Of a stretch of 64,000 nucleotides of DNA, positions 18,203-25,888 are shown piece by piece. The position numbers and the translations under genes are program-made. Location of the stretch: NCBI GenBank assembly GCA_017411385.1, contig JAFQQF010000015.1:1-64000 (forward strand), in the 5' to 3' direction. The notes beneath the pieces were generated by a model. The model was not told where the DNA came from and did no database searches. It saw nothing but the letters and a program-made list of their open reading frames with translations. This DNA is from Ruminococcus sp. Lineage in GTDB: Bacteria > Bacillota > Clostridia > Oscillospirales > Acutalibacteraceae. Within the stretch, counting starts at the first letter, position 1. Every line of letters starts with the position of its first letter.

Positions 18203-20614
18203 TTGAGATACGAACATAAAAACGTAGAACCCAAGTGGCAAAAGGTTTGGGAAGAAAAAGGTGTATTCGAAGCACAGGATAATTCTGAAAAAGAAAAATT
18301 CTATGCACTTGTAGAATTCCCTTATCCTTCAGGTGCTGGTATGCACGTAGGACATATCAAGGCTTATTCCGGTCTTGAGGTTGTTTCTCGTAAAAGAAGA
18401 ATGCAGGGATATAACGTTCTTTTTCCCATAGGCTTCGATGCATACGGACTTCCCACAGAAAACTATGCTATCAAAACCCGTATTCATCCCAGACAGGTTA
18501 CAGATACAAACATCGAAAAATTCACTAGCCAGCTCAAGAAGGTAGGTTTCTCTTTTGATTGGAAAAGAGTAATTGATACCACAGAGGAAGATTACTACAA
18601 GTGGACTCAGTGGATTTTCCTCAAAATGTTTGAAAACGGTCTTGCTTTCAGAGATAAAACTCTTGTTAACTATTGCCCCTCCTGCAAGGTTGTGCTTTCA
18701 AACGAGGACTCTCAGGGTGGTAAGTGCGACATCTGCCACAGCGACATTGTGCAGAAATCCAAGGATGTTTGGTATCTTCGTATTACCGAATACGCAGACA
18801 AGCTTCTTGAAGGTTTAAAGGATGTTGACTATCTTCCCAATGTAAAGCTCCAGCAGGAGAACTGGATTGGTAAATCCACAGGTGCCTTTGTAAACTTTAC
18901 CGTTAAGGATACCGAAGAAACCCTCAGAATTTACACAACACGTCCTGATACCTTGTTCGGTGTTACATTCATGGTTATGGCACCTGAGCACACTATGCTC
19001 GATAAGTATAAGGATATGATTGCAAACTTTGATGAGGTTGAAGCCTACAGAGCGGAGTGTGCAAAGAAGACTGAGTTTGAAAGAACTCAGCTTTTAAAGG
19101 ATAAGACAGGCGTTAAGCTTGACGGCTTTGTTGCTGTTAATCCTGTAAACGGAAAAGAAATCCCCATCTTCATTTCTGACTATGTAATGATGGGTTACGG
19201 TACAGGTGCAATTATGGCTGTGCCTGCTCACGACCAGCGTGACTACGACTTCGCTAAGAAGTTCGGTGTTGATATTATCGAGGTTATCAAGGGTGGCGAC
19301 ATTTCCAAGGAAGCCTACACAGGTGACGGCGAAATGGTTAACTCCGATTTTCTCAACGGCTTTACCGATAAAAAATCTTCAATCGCAAAAATGCTCGAGG
19401 AGCTTGAAAAGCTCGGCATAGGTGAAAAGGGTGTTCAGTACAAGATGAAGGACTGGGCGTTCAACCGTCAGCGTTATTGGGGTGAACCTATTCCCATTGT
19501 TCACTGTGAGCATTGCGGTATGGTTGCAGTTCCTTATGAGGAGCTTCCTTTGAAGCTTCCCAAGGTTGAAAACTTCGAACCCGGTCAGGATGGTGAAAGC
19601 CCTCTTGCAAAGATTGACGACTTTGTAAATTGTACTTGTCCCAAGTGCGGTGCAAAAGCTAAGCGTGAAACCGACACAATGCCCCAGTGGGCAGGTTCTT
19701 CATGGTACTTCCTGCGCTATATCGACCCTCACAATGACTCAGAGCTTGCAAACATGGAAAAGCTCAAGTACTGGATGCCTGTTGATTGGTACAACGGCGG
19801 TATGGAGCACGTAACCCGTCATATGATTTATTCCCGTTTCTGGCACAAGTTCCTTTACGATATAGGTGCAGTACCTTGTGAGGAGCCTTATGCTAAGAGA
19901 ACAGCACAGGGCCTTATCCTTGGTCCTGACGGTGTAAAGATGAGTAAATCCCGCGGAAACGTTGTTGATCCCAATGAAGTGGTTGATGTTTATGGTGCAG
20001 ACGTACTCCGTACATACGTACTGTTTATGGGCGATTACGAGCAGGCTGCTCCTTGGTCTGAAAACTCAATGAAGGGTTGCAAGAGATTTATTGACAGAAT
20101 CTGGAACCTTCAGGAAATTCTTACAGATGGTGACGAGTATTCCGATGACCTTTCTTCTGCTTTCCACAAGACTGTTAAAAAGGTAAGCGAAGATATCGAG
20201 AATATGAAGTTTAACACAGCTATCGCTGCGCTGATGACTCTTATAAATAATATCTATACAAAGGGCTCTATCAATAAGGCTGAGCTTAAGACCTTCATTC
20301 TCCTCGTTAACCCCTTTGCACCTCACGTTACCGAGGAAATAAACAGCGCTGTATTTGGTGCAGATACTCTTCTTGCAGAAACTCAGTGGCCAGAATATGA
20401 TGAGTCAAAGTGCAAGGATGAAACTATCGAGATTGCAGTTCAGGTTAACGGCAAAATCAAAGCAAGACTTAACGTGCCTGCTGATGCAGAGCAAGAGGCT
20501 GTGCTTGTGCTTTGCCATGAGGATGAGAACGTAAAGAAAGCAATCGGTGATATGAATGTCATCAAAGAGTTTTACGTTAAAGGTAAACTCGTGAATATCG
20601 TTGTTAAGCCTTAA
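18203..20614 (+). CDS. leuS: Leucine-tRNA ligase
   Basis: Class Ia synthetase charging tRNA-Leu, 803 residues. The HIGH-type motif lies in PSGAGMHVGHIKAYSG, and the KMSKS motif in VKMSKSRGNVVDP. A cysteine zinc module (CPSCKVVL..CDIC) precedes the editing domain, which shows YTTRPDTLFGVTFMV and the GTGAIMAVPAHDQRD threonine-editing region. A second CPKC module is present. The start is TTG 18203 with a strong GAGGAGG (18189-18195) 7 nt upstream. No T-box leader is visible: only 29 nt separate it from rsfS. Confidence 0.97.
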   Translation: MRYEHKNVEPKWQKVWEEKGVFEAQDNSEKEKFYALVEFPYPSGAGMHVGHIKAYSGLEVVSRKRRMQGYNVLFPIGFDAYGLPTENYAIKTRIHPRQVTDTNIEKFTSQLKKVGFSFDWKRVIDTTEEDYYKWTQWIFLKMFENGLAFRDKTLVNYCPSCKVVLSNEDSQGGKCDICHSDIVQKSKDVWYLRITEYADKLLEGLKDVDYLPNVKLQQENWIGKSTGAFVNFTVKDTEETLRIYTTRPDTLFGVTFMVMAPEHTMLDKYKDMIANFDEVEAYRAECAKKTEFERTQLLKDKTGVKLDGFVAVNPVNGKEIPIFISDYVMMGYGTGAIMAVPAHDQRDYDFAKKFGVDIIEVIKGGDISKEAYTGDGEMVNSDFLNGFTDKKSSIAKMLEELEKLGIGEKGVQYKMKDWAFNRQRYWGEPIPIVHCEHCGMVAVPYEELPLKLPKVENFEPGQDGESPLAKIDDFVNCTCPKCGAKAKRETDTMPQWAGSSWYFLRYIDPHNDSELANMEKLKYWMPVDWYNGGMEHVTRHMIYSRFWHKFLYDIGAVPCEEPYAKRTAQGLILGPDGVKMSKSRGNVVDPNEVVDVYGADVLRTYVLFMGDYEQAAPWSENSMKGCKRFIDRIWNLQEILTDGDEYSDDLSSAFHKTVKKVSEDIENMKFNTAIAALMTLINNIYTKGSINKAELKTFILLVNPFAPHVTEEINSAVFGADTLLAETQWPEYDESKCKDETIEIAVQVNGKIKARLNVPADAEQEAVLVLCHEDENVKKAIGDMNVIKEFYVKGKLVNIVVKP

Positions 20615-20657
20615 AAGGTGTTTTTCGACAAAAATTTATAATTCTTCTGTTTTTCTC

Positions 20658-20686
20658 TTGACATAACAGGGTTAATTATGTATACT
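20658..20686 (+). promoter_or_regulatory. Promoter of rpsU
   Basis: TTGACA (20658-20663), a 17-bp spacer and TATACT (20681-20686) lie about 50 nt before the rpsU start. This matches sigma-A closely. Confidence 0.8.
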
Positions 20687-20734
20687 TAATAAAGTATTTT
20701 GATAATCCCGTAATTCAGATGGGAGGGAAGAAAG

Positions 20735-20911
20735 ATGGCAGAAGTCAGATTAAAAGAGAATGAGTCCCTTGAAAATGCTTTAAGAAGATTCAAGAAGCAG
20801 TGTGCAAGAGCTGGTGTTATTGCCGAGGTACGTAAGAGAGAGGCTTATGAGAAGCCTTCCGTTAAGCGTAAGAAGAAATCCGAAGCAGCTCGCAAGCGCA
20901 AGTATAGGTAA
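20735..20911 (+). CDS. rpsU: 30S ribosomal protein S21
   Basis: This 58-residue, very basic protein begins [20 protein letters not shown] and ends in a lysine/arginine-rich tail ([15 protein letters not shown]). Both match Firmicute S21, which joins the 30S subunit late and helps mRNA binding. A GGGAGG site precedes the ATG. It has its own promoter and a perfect-stem terminator, so it is a monocistronic unit. Confidence 0.96.
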   Translation: MAEVRLKENESLENALRRFKKQCARAGVIAEVRKREAYEKPSVKRKKKSEAARKRKYR

Positions 20912-20917
20912 TCTCTT

Positions 20918-20948
20918 AGGCGGACAGCTTTGTACTGTCCGCCTTTTC
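20918..20948 (+). terminator. Terminator of rpsU
   Basis: AGGCGGACAG (20918-20927) pairs perfectly with CTGTCCGCCT (20935-20944) around a 7-nt loop and is followed by TTT. Confidence 0.88.
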
Positions 20949-20970
20949 ATTTTATCAAAGGAGAGTATTT

Positions 20971-22044
20971 ATGTCTGTTTTTATTCCGAGAATTGAAAAA
21001 ATTTCAAATATACTTAAAGACAAGGAAGCAGCTCTCGTTACCTCAGATATCAGCATAACCTATCTTACAGGTTTTCAGCATTCTGAGGGTTATGTTTTCA
21101 TAACAGAGGACAAGAGCTATTTCCTCATTGATTTTCGTTATGCTGAAGCTGTGCAGAAGGCAGTAAACCACATGGAAATTGTAATGTTCAGCAATGCTTT
21201 CGAGTCAATCAATGAGCTTATTGCTAAGCACAACATAACTTCAATACTTGTTGAGGACTGTTCAGTAACTCTTTCTGCATATACTGGTTTTAACGAAAAG
21301 CTTAATGCTGAGATTCAGAACACATCAGAACTTTCAAAGATTATTTCTGAGTCAAGAATTATAAAAACTGCAGATGAAATTGAGAAACTCCGTACTGCAC
21401 AGAAGATAGCAGAAAAAGCATATCTTGAGGTTCTCAACTTTGTAAAACCCGGTATTACCGAGCGAGAGATTTCTGCAAGACTTGAATTTCTTATGAAAAT
21501 GAACGGGGCTGAGCGTGTAGCCTTTGAGCTTATAACAGTAACAGGTAAGAAGACTTCATTGCCTCATGGTGTGCCCGGTGATGTAGAGGTTCAGGCAGGT
21601 GATTTTGTAACTTTCGATATCGGTGCTGTTTACGATGGCTATCACAGCGATATGACACGTACAGTTGCAGTAGGCTCTGTTTCTGATGGGCAGAAGAAGA
21701 TTTACGATATCGTTCTGAAGGCTCACCTTGCAGGTATGGATGCTGTCAAGGCTGGTGTTTCCGGCTTTGATGTGGACAAGGTTTGCCGTGACATTATCAC
21801 TGAAGCAGGCTACGGTCAGTATTTTGGCCACTCCACAGGTCACGGTGTAGGTCTTGAAATCCACGAAGCACCCAACGCAAGTCAGAAGTCAGAACATATT
21901 CTTAAAGAGAATATGACTTTGACAGTGGAGCCCGGTATTTATCTGCCCGACAAATTCGGTGTCAGAATAGAGGATACCGTATTAGTAACTAAAGAAGGCT
22001 TTGAAACATTTGCATCTATGCCGAAGGAATTAATAATTCTTTAA
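20971..22044 (+). CDS. Xaa-Pro peptidase (M24B metallopeptidase)
   Basis: This 357-residue pita-bread metallopeptidase is of the aminopeptidase P type and probably releases an N-terminal residue before proline in the cytoplasm. The N-terminal creatinase-like domain spans about 1-125. Metal ligands are visible: two Asp in FDIGAVYDGYHSDMTRT, His in GHSTGHGVGLEIHE, Glu in TVEPGIYLP and Glu in GVRIEDTV. GGAGAG precedes the ATG. In Firmicutes it commonly precedes efp, as here, though efp has its own promoter. Confidence 0.9.
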   Translation: MSVFIPRIEKISNILKDKEAALVTSDISITYLTGFQHSEGYVFITEDKSYFLIDFRYAEAVQKAVNHMEIVMFSNAFESINELIAKHNITSILVEDCSVTLSAYTGFNEKLNAEIQNTSELSKIISESRIIKTADEIEKLRTAQKIAEKAYLEVLNFVKPGITEREISARLEFLMKMNGAERVAFELITVTGKKTSLPHGVPGDVEVQAGDFVTFDIGAVYDGYHSDMTRTVAVGSVSDGQKKIYDIVLKAHLAGMDAVKAGVSGFDVDKVCRDIITEAGYGQYFGHSTGHGVGLEIHEAPNASQKSEHILKENMTLTVEPGIYLPDKFGVRIEDTVLVTKEGFETFASMPKELIIL

Positions 22045-22050
22045 TTACTA

Positions 22051-22080
22051 TTGACAATATATCGGTATTTTTTGTATAAT
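22051..22080 (+). promoter_or_regulatory. Promoter of efp
   Basis: TTGACA (22051-22056) and TATAAT (22075-22080) are both consensus, with an 18-bp spacer, 54 nt before the efp ATG. Confidence 0.82.
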
Positions 22081-22134
22081 GTTTAAGGAAATTTGCGAAT
22101 TACCGCATAATCAATACATTTGGAGGAATCATTT

Positions 22135-22692
22135 ATGATATCTGCAGGCGATTTTAGAAATGGCGTAACATTTGAAATGGATGGCCAGGTTGTTTCTATC
22201 GTTGAGTTCCAGCACGTTAAGCCCGGCAAAGGTGCCGCTTTCGTAAGAACCAAGATCAGAAACGTTATCACAGGTTCTGTTGTTGAGAAGACTTTCAACC
22301 CCAACGACAAGTATCCCACAGCATTTATTGAGAGAAGAGATATGGAGTACAGCTACAACGACGGCGACCTCTATTACTTCATGGACACAGAAACATGGGA
22401 GCAGGTTCCTATCGGTAAAGACATCCTTGGCGATAACTTCAAGTTTGTTAAAGAGAACATGGTTTGTAAGGTTCTTTCTTACAAGGGCAATGTATTTGGC
22501 GTAGAGCCCCCCAACTTTGTTGAGCTCGTTGTTGCTCAGACCGACCCCGGCTTTGCAGGCAACACAGCTACAAATGCTCTCAAGCCCGCTACTCTCGAAA
22601 CAGGTGCTGAGATTAAAGTTCCCCTCTTCATCGAGGAAGGCGAGCTTCTCCAGATTGATACCCGTACCGGTGAGTATATCGGCCGTGCATAA
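22135..22692 (+). CDS. efp: Translation elongation factor P
   Basis: EF-P relieves ribosome stalling at polyproline stretches. The 185 residues comprise a KOW-like domain and two OB domains. The tip of domain I reads [17 protein letters not shown], where the lysine is the position modified in some species. The C-terminal signature [24 protein letters not shown] is complete. ATG 22135 follows GGAGGAA, and the in-frame TTG at 22120 lies within that site. Confidence 0.97.
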   Translation: MISAGDFRNGVTFEMDGQVVSIVEFQHVKPGKGAAFVRTKIRNVITGSVVEKTFNPNDKYPTAFIERRDMEYSYNDGDLYYFMDTETWEQVPIGKDILGDNFKFVKENMVCKVLSYKGNVFGVEPPNFVELVVAQTDPGFAGNTATNALKPATLETGAEIKVPLFIEEGELLQIDTRTGEYIGRA

Positions 22693-22713
22693 TCAGAGAG
22701 GTAGGTTTTTACT

Positions 22714-23181
22714 ATGACATTAACCGAGAAAATTGCTTACATCCGCGGTCTTGCTGACGGACTCAAGCTTGACGAGTCTAAGGATGAGGTTAAAGTTATC
22801 AACGCAATGATCGAGCTTCTTGAAGATATGGCAGTTTCTGTTGCAGACCTTGAGGAGTTTGTTGATGAAATGAGCTTACAGCTTGATGAAGTTGACGAGG
22901 ACCTCGCAACTCTCGAGGATGAGTTCTTCGAGGATTGCGATTGCTGTGACTGCTGTGATGATGACTGCGACTGCTACGATTGCGATGACGACTGTGACTG
23001 CGATTGCGTTTACTATGAGGTTACTTGCCCTCAGTGCAACGAAACCATCTGCGTAGACGAAGACCACCTCCTTGAAGGTGAGGTTCAGTGTCCCGAGTGC
23101 GGTGAAATCCTTGAGTTTGATTTCAGCGAGCTCGAGCTTGAAGATGATTGCTGTTGTTGCGGTTGTGAGGATGAGGATTAA
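22714..23181 (+). CDS. Acidic Cys/Asp-rich zinc-ribbon protein (CD1247 N-terminal-like)
   Basis: This 155-residue, strongly acidic protein has three parts. The N-terminal helical domain (1-65, MTLTEKIAYIRGLADGLKLD) resembles one seen in Clostridium proteins of unknown function. Residues about 74-98 alternate Asp with single or paired Cys. A zinc-ribbon-like unit, CPQC ... CPEC (about 106-130), follows, and the tail repeats DDCCCCGCEDED. It may bind metal, but function is unknown. It follows efp by 21 nt with an AGAGGT site and so is probably co-transcribed. Confidence 0.8.
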   Translation: MTLTEKIAYIRGLADGLKLDESKDEVKVINAMIELLEDMAVSVADLEEFVDEMSLQLDEVDEDLATLEDEFFEDCDCCDCCDDDCDCYDCDDDCDCDCVYYEVTCPQCNETICVDEDHLLEGEVQCPECGEILEFDFSELELEDDCCCCGCEDED

Positions 23182-23213
23182 TTCTCGTTTTTGCAGAAAT
23201 TAATATCAAGGAC

Positions 23214-23251
23214 AACACCTCTTGTGTATTATACACAGGGGGTGTTTTTTT
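23214..23251 (+). terminator. Terminator after the efp operon, overlapping the yunB start
   Basis: Arms at 23214-23228 and 23232-23246 pair over 15 positions (G-U included) with a 3-nt loop and a T-run to 23251. The GGGGGTG in its 3' arm is also the ribosome site of the following gene. Confidence 0.8.
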
Positions 23252-23888
23252 GTTAGCACGAAAGAAGCACAGTAAATTGCGAAAAAGAATGATTGTTCTA
23301 ATTACAATTCTATTAATTATTTCTGTTCTCTTTTTTTGCCTATTCGAATACAAGGCAAGGGATTTAATACATAACCTTGTGGATAACGAACTTGAAATTC
23401 AAGCGATGAATGCAATTGATGAAGCTGTGCTTTCTGTGCTTGAAGAAACGCATATTGATTATAATACCATCATCAACACTAATTTATCTGAAACAGGTAG
23501 TATTAATTCATTGCAAACAGACACTCTTGCCGTGAACAAACTCAAATCTGAATTATCCTTAAAAATTACTGATAATATCAGACAAGAAAAGAAAACGCGG
23601 GTGGGTTTGCCTGCTGGTGCTTTCACAGGTTTGGTGCTTTTGTCAAATATCGGTCCGGATATATATGTAAGCCTTTCATTAGGTGGAAGTGTAACTACGT
23701 GCATAAAATCTGAATTTGCCTCTGCAGGGATTAATCAGACTGTTCACAGAATATACCTTGAGGTTGATGCTGATGTAAGCTTGACCTGTCCTATTATATT
23801 TTATGAAACTCAATTTGTAACTGTATATGAGCTTTGTCACACTGTCATAGTGGGAGCTACCCCTCAGTTTTTTGCAAATGCGAGATAG
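23250..23888 (+). CDS. yunB: Sporulation protein YunB
   Basis: This 212-residue protein has a basic N-terminus and one membrane segment (about residues 14-33, MIVLITILLIISVLFFCLF). A soluble domain follows with GLVLLSNIGPDIYVSLSLGG and a YETQFVTVYELCHTVIVG end that identify YunB. In Bacillus, yunB is a mother-cell (sigma-E) sporulation gene. The start is TTG 23250, with its ribosome site inside the terminator stem upstream, so translation may depend on that hairpin being open. Confidence 0.85.
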   Translation: MLARKKHSKLRKRMIVLITILLIISVLFFCLFEYKARDLIHNLVDNELEIQAMNAIDEAVLSVLEETHIDYNTIINTNLSETGSINSLQTDTLAVNKLKSELSLKITDNIRQEKKTRVGLPAGAFTGLVLLSNIGPDIYVSLSLGGSVTTCIKSEFASAGINQTVHRIYLEVDADVSLTCPIIFYETQFVTVYELCHTVIVGATPQFFANAR

Positions 23889-23944
23889 CCTTGTGTCAGT
23901 TTTATTTCGATTCTATATATTGTATTAATTCTTGTCATAAACAC

Positions 23945-23973
23945 TTGAATTTAATAAGATGTTGTGGTATGAT
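23945..23973 (+). promoter_or_regulatory. Probable promoter of miaB
   Basis: TTGAAT (23945-23950), a 17-bp spacer and TATGAT (23968-23973) precede the GGGGGAG ribosome site of miaB. Confidence 0.55.
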
Positions 23974-24008
23974 ATACTAATCAAACTATAACATTGGGGG
24001 AGTATGCC

Positions 24009-25415
24009 CTGAATAATTTTTATCAATATAAGGAAATGCCTGAAAGCAGAAGTGAGTATATAAAACTCATTGCTGAAATAATGGAAATACGTAAGCGTTC
24101 AGATAAGCCAATGGCTTGCATCCATACATACGGTTGTCAGCAGAATGTAGCGGACAGCGAAAAAATTAAAGGTGTGCTTTATCTTGCGGGCTTTGATTTC
24201 ACAGAGGATGCTGAAGAGGCTGACTTTATCCTCTTCAACACCTGTGCTATCAGAGAGCACGCCGAGGACAGAGTTTTCGGTAACGTGGGTGCTTTGAAAA
24301 ATATCAAGCGACGCCATCCATCCGTTACAATCGCCTTGTGCGGCTGTATGATGGAGCAGAAGAGTGTAGCTGACAGAATTTATAAAAGCTATCCTTTTGT
24401 AAATATCGTTTTTGGCACTCATTCGATTTCAAGATTTCCTGAGCTTTATTATAATCAGCTTGTAAATGGAAAGCGTATCTTTGATACCTGTGATGATAAC
24501 ACTATATACGAGGATGTACCAACGCTCAGGGATAAAGAGTTCAAGGGCTGGCTTCCTGTTATGTATGGCTGTGACAATTTCTGTTCTTATTGCATCGTTC
24601 CTTACGTCAGAGGCAGAGAACGCTCTCGTTCGAGCGAGGCTGTAATATCAGAAGCAAGAGCAATGATTGAAGCTGGATATAAGGAAATCACACTTCTCGG
24701 TCAGAATGTTAATTCCTACGGCAAAGGTCTTGATGAGGATATTTCTTTCTCTGAGTTACTCCGTAAAATTGATGCAATCGATGGCGACTATATTCTCAGG
24801 TTTATGACTTCACACCCGAAGGATTGCACACATGAGCTTATAGATACTATTGCTGAGTCTAAGCACATCTCTAAGCATCTACATCTGCCATTCCAGTCGG
24901 GAAGCAACAAGATTTTGAAAGCTATGAACAGACGTTATACTCGTGAGAAGTACCTTGATATTATTGCTTACGCAAAAAGCAGAATTCCTGATGTGTCACT
25001 TACAAGCGATATTATTGTAGGCTTCCCCGGCGAAACCTATGAAGATTTCTGTGAAACTCTTTCTTTGATAAAGGAAGTTGGCTTTACTTCGCTCTTTACC
25101 TTCATTTATTCACGTCGACCTGGCACTCCTGCTGCAAAGCTTCCCGATGTTGCAACAGAGGAAGAAAAAGGCAAGTGGTTCACAGAGCTTTTAAAGACTC
25201 AGGAGGAAATTGCGGCAAGCAGATGCAGGTCTATGGTGGGTTCTACTGAGCGTGTGTTGGTTGAAGAGGTAAATGAAAAGAACGGTCTTCTTTCCTGCAG
25301 AACCTCCGGTAACATTATTGTTGAGGCTCAGGGCGATGACTCATTAATTGGCACTTTCTGTGATGTTAAGGTTACCGAGGCACGTAACTGGATACTTCGC
25401 GGTGAATTTATATAA
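24009..25415 (+). CDS. miaB: tRNA-2-methylthio-N6-isopentenyladenosine synthase MiaB
   Basis: This radical SAM methylthiotransferase acts on i6A37 made by MiaA, which is encoded 5 kb downstream. The N-terminal MTTase domain has the cluster cysteines in IHTYGCQQNVADSEK, FNTCAIRE and ALCGCMM. The radical SAM motif is CDNFCSYCIVPYVRGRERSR, and a C-terminal TRAM domain ends the protein. The start is unclear. GGGGGAG (23996-24002) favours CTG 24009. TTG 23994 and ATG 24036 are in frame, and no catalytic residue depends on the choice. ylbF follows. Confidence 0.93.
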   Translation: MNNFYQYKEMPESRSEYIKLIAEIMEIRKRSDKPMACIHTYGCQQNVADSEKIKGVLYLAGFDFTEDAEEADFILFNTCAIREHAEDRVFGNVGALKNIKRRHPSVTIALCGCMMEQKSVADRIYKSYPFVNIVFGTHSISRFPELYYNQLVNGKRIFDTCDDNTIYEDVPTLRDKEFKGWLPVMYGCDNFCSYCIVPYVRGRERSRSSEAVISEARAMIEAGYKEITLLGQNVNSYGKGLDEDISFSELLRKIDAIDGDYILRFMTSHPKDCTHELIDTIAESKHISKHLHLPFQSGSNKILKAMNRRYTREKYLDIIAYAKSRIPDVSLTSDIIVGFPGETYEDFCETLSLIKEVGFTSLFTFIYSRRPGTPAAKLPDVATEEEKGKWFTELLKTQEEIAASRCRSMVGSTERVLVEEVNEKNGLLSCRTSGNIIVEAQGDDSLIGTFCDVKVTEARNWILRGEFI

Positions 25416-25450
25416 TCAAAATATTTAGTAAAATAAAAGGAGAAATTAAA

Positions 25451-25852
25451 ATGGATATTATTGAACTTTCAAGAGAGCTTGGCAGAAAAATTCAGCAGGA
25501 AGAGTCTTACGTAGCTCTTCAGGAAGCAAACAAAGCAGTTGAAGCTGACGAAGCTCTGCAGGCACTTATCGGTGAGTTTAATCTTTTTAAGCTTCAGCTC
25601 AACGAGAAGCTCACAGCAGCAGAGCGTGACGAGGAAGCTATTAAGGAGCTTAACACAAAGATGCGTACACTGTATGCAGACATTATGTCTAACGAGTCTA
25701 TGATTAAGCTTAACGAAGCAAAGAATACATTCGACGGAATTATTCAACGTGTTTTCGCTATTGTATCTAATTCCGCAAACGGTGAGGACCCCAACACTAC
25801 AGATTACCATGCTTGCACCGGCAGCTGTGAGTCCTGCGGTGGTTGTCATTAA
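25451..25852 (+). CDS. YlbF/YmcA-family protein with C-terminal cysteine cluster
   Basis: This 133-residue, mostly helical protein matches the YlbF/YmcA family (LGRKIQQEESYVALQEANKAV, then helices to about 110). In Bacillus, YlbF, YmcA and YaaT form a complex that assists RNase Y and carries iron-sulfur clusters. Here the tail, CTGSCESCGGCH, packs four cysteines into 12 residues, which would suit cluster or zinc binding. It lies between miaB and mutS with short spacers. Which family paralogue it represents is not clear. Confidence 0.82.
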   Translation: MDIIELSRELGRKIQQEESYVALQEANKAVEADEALQALIGEFNLFKLQLNEKLTAAERDEEAIKELNTKMRTLYADIMSNESMIKLNEAKNTFDGIIQRVFAIVSNSANGEDPNTTDYHACTGSCESCGGCH

Positions 25853-25888
25853 TTATAATTATTACTAAATTACAAGGAGTGGGGAAAA

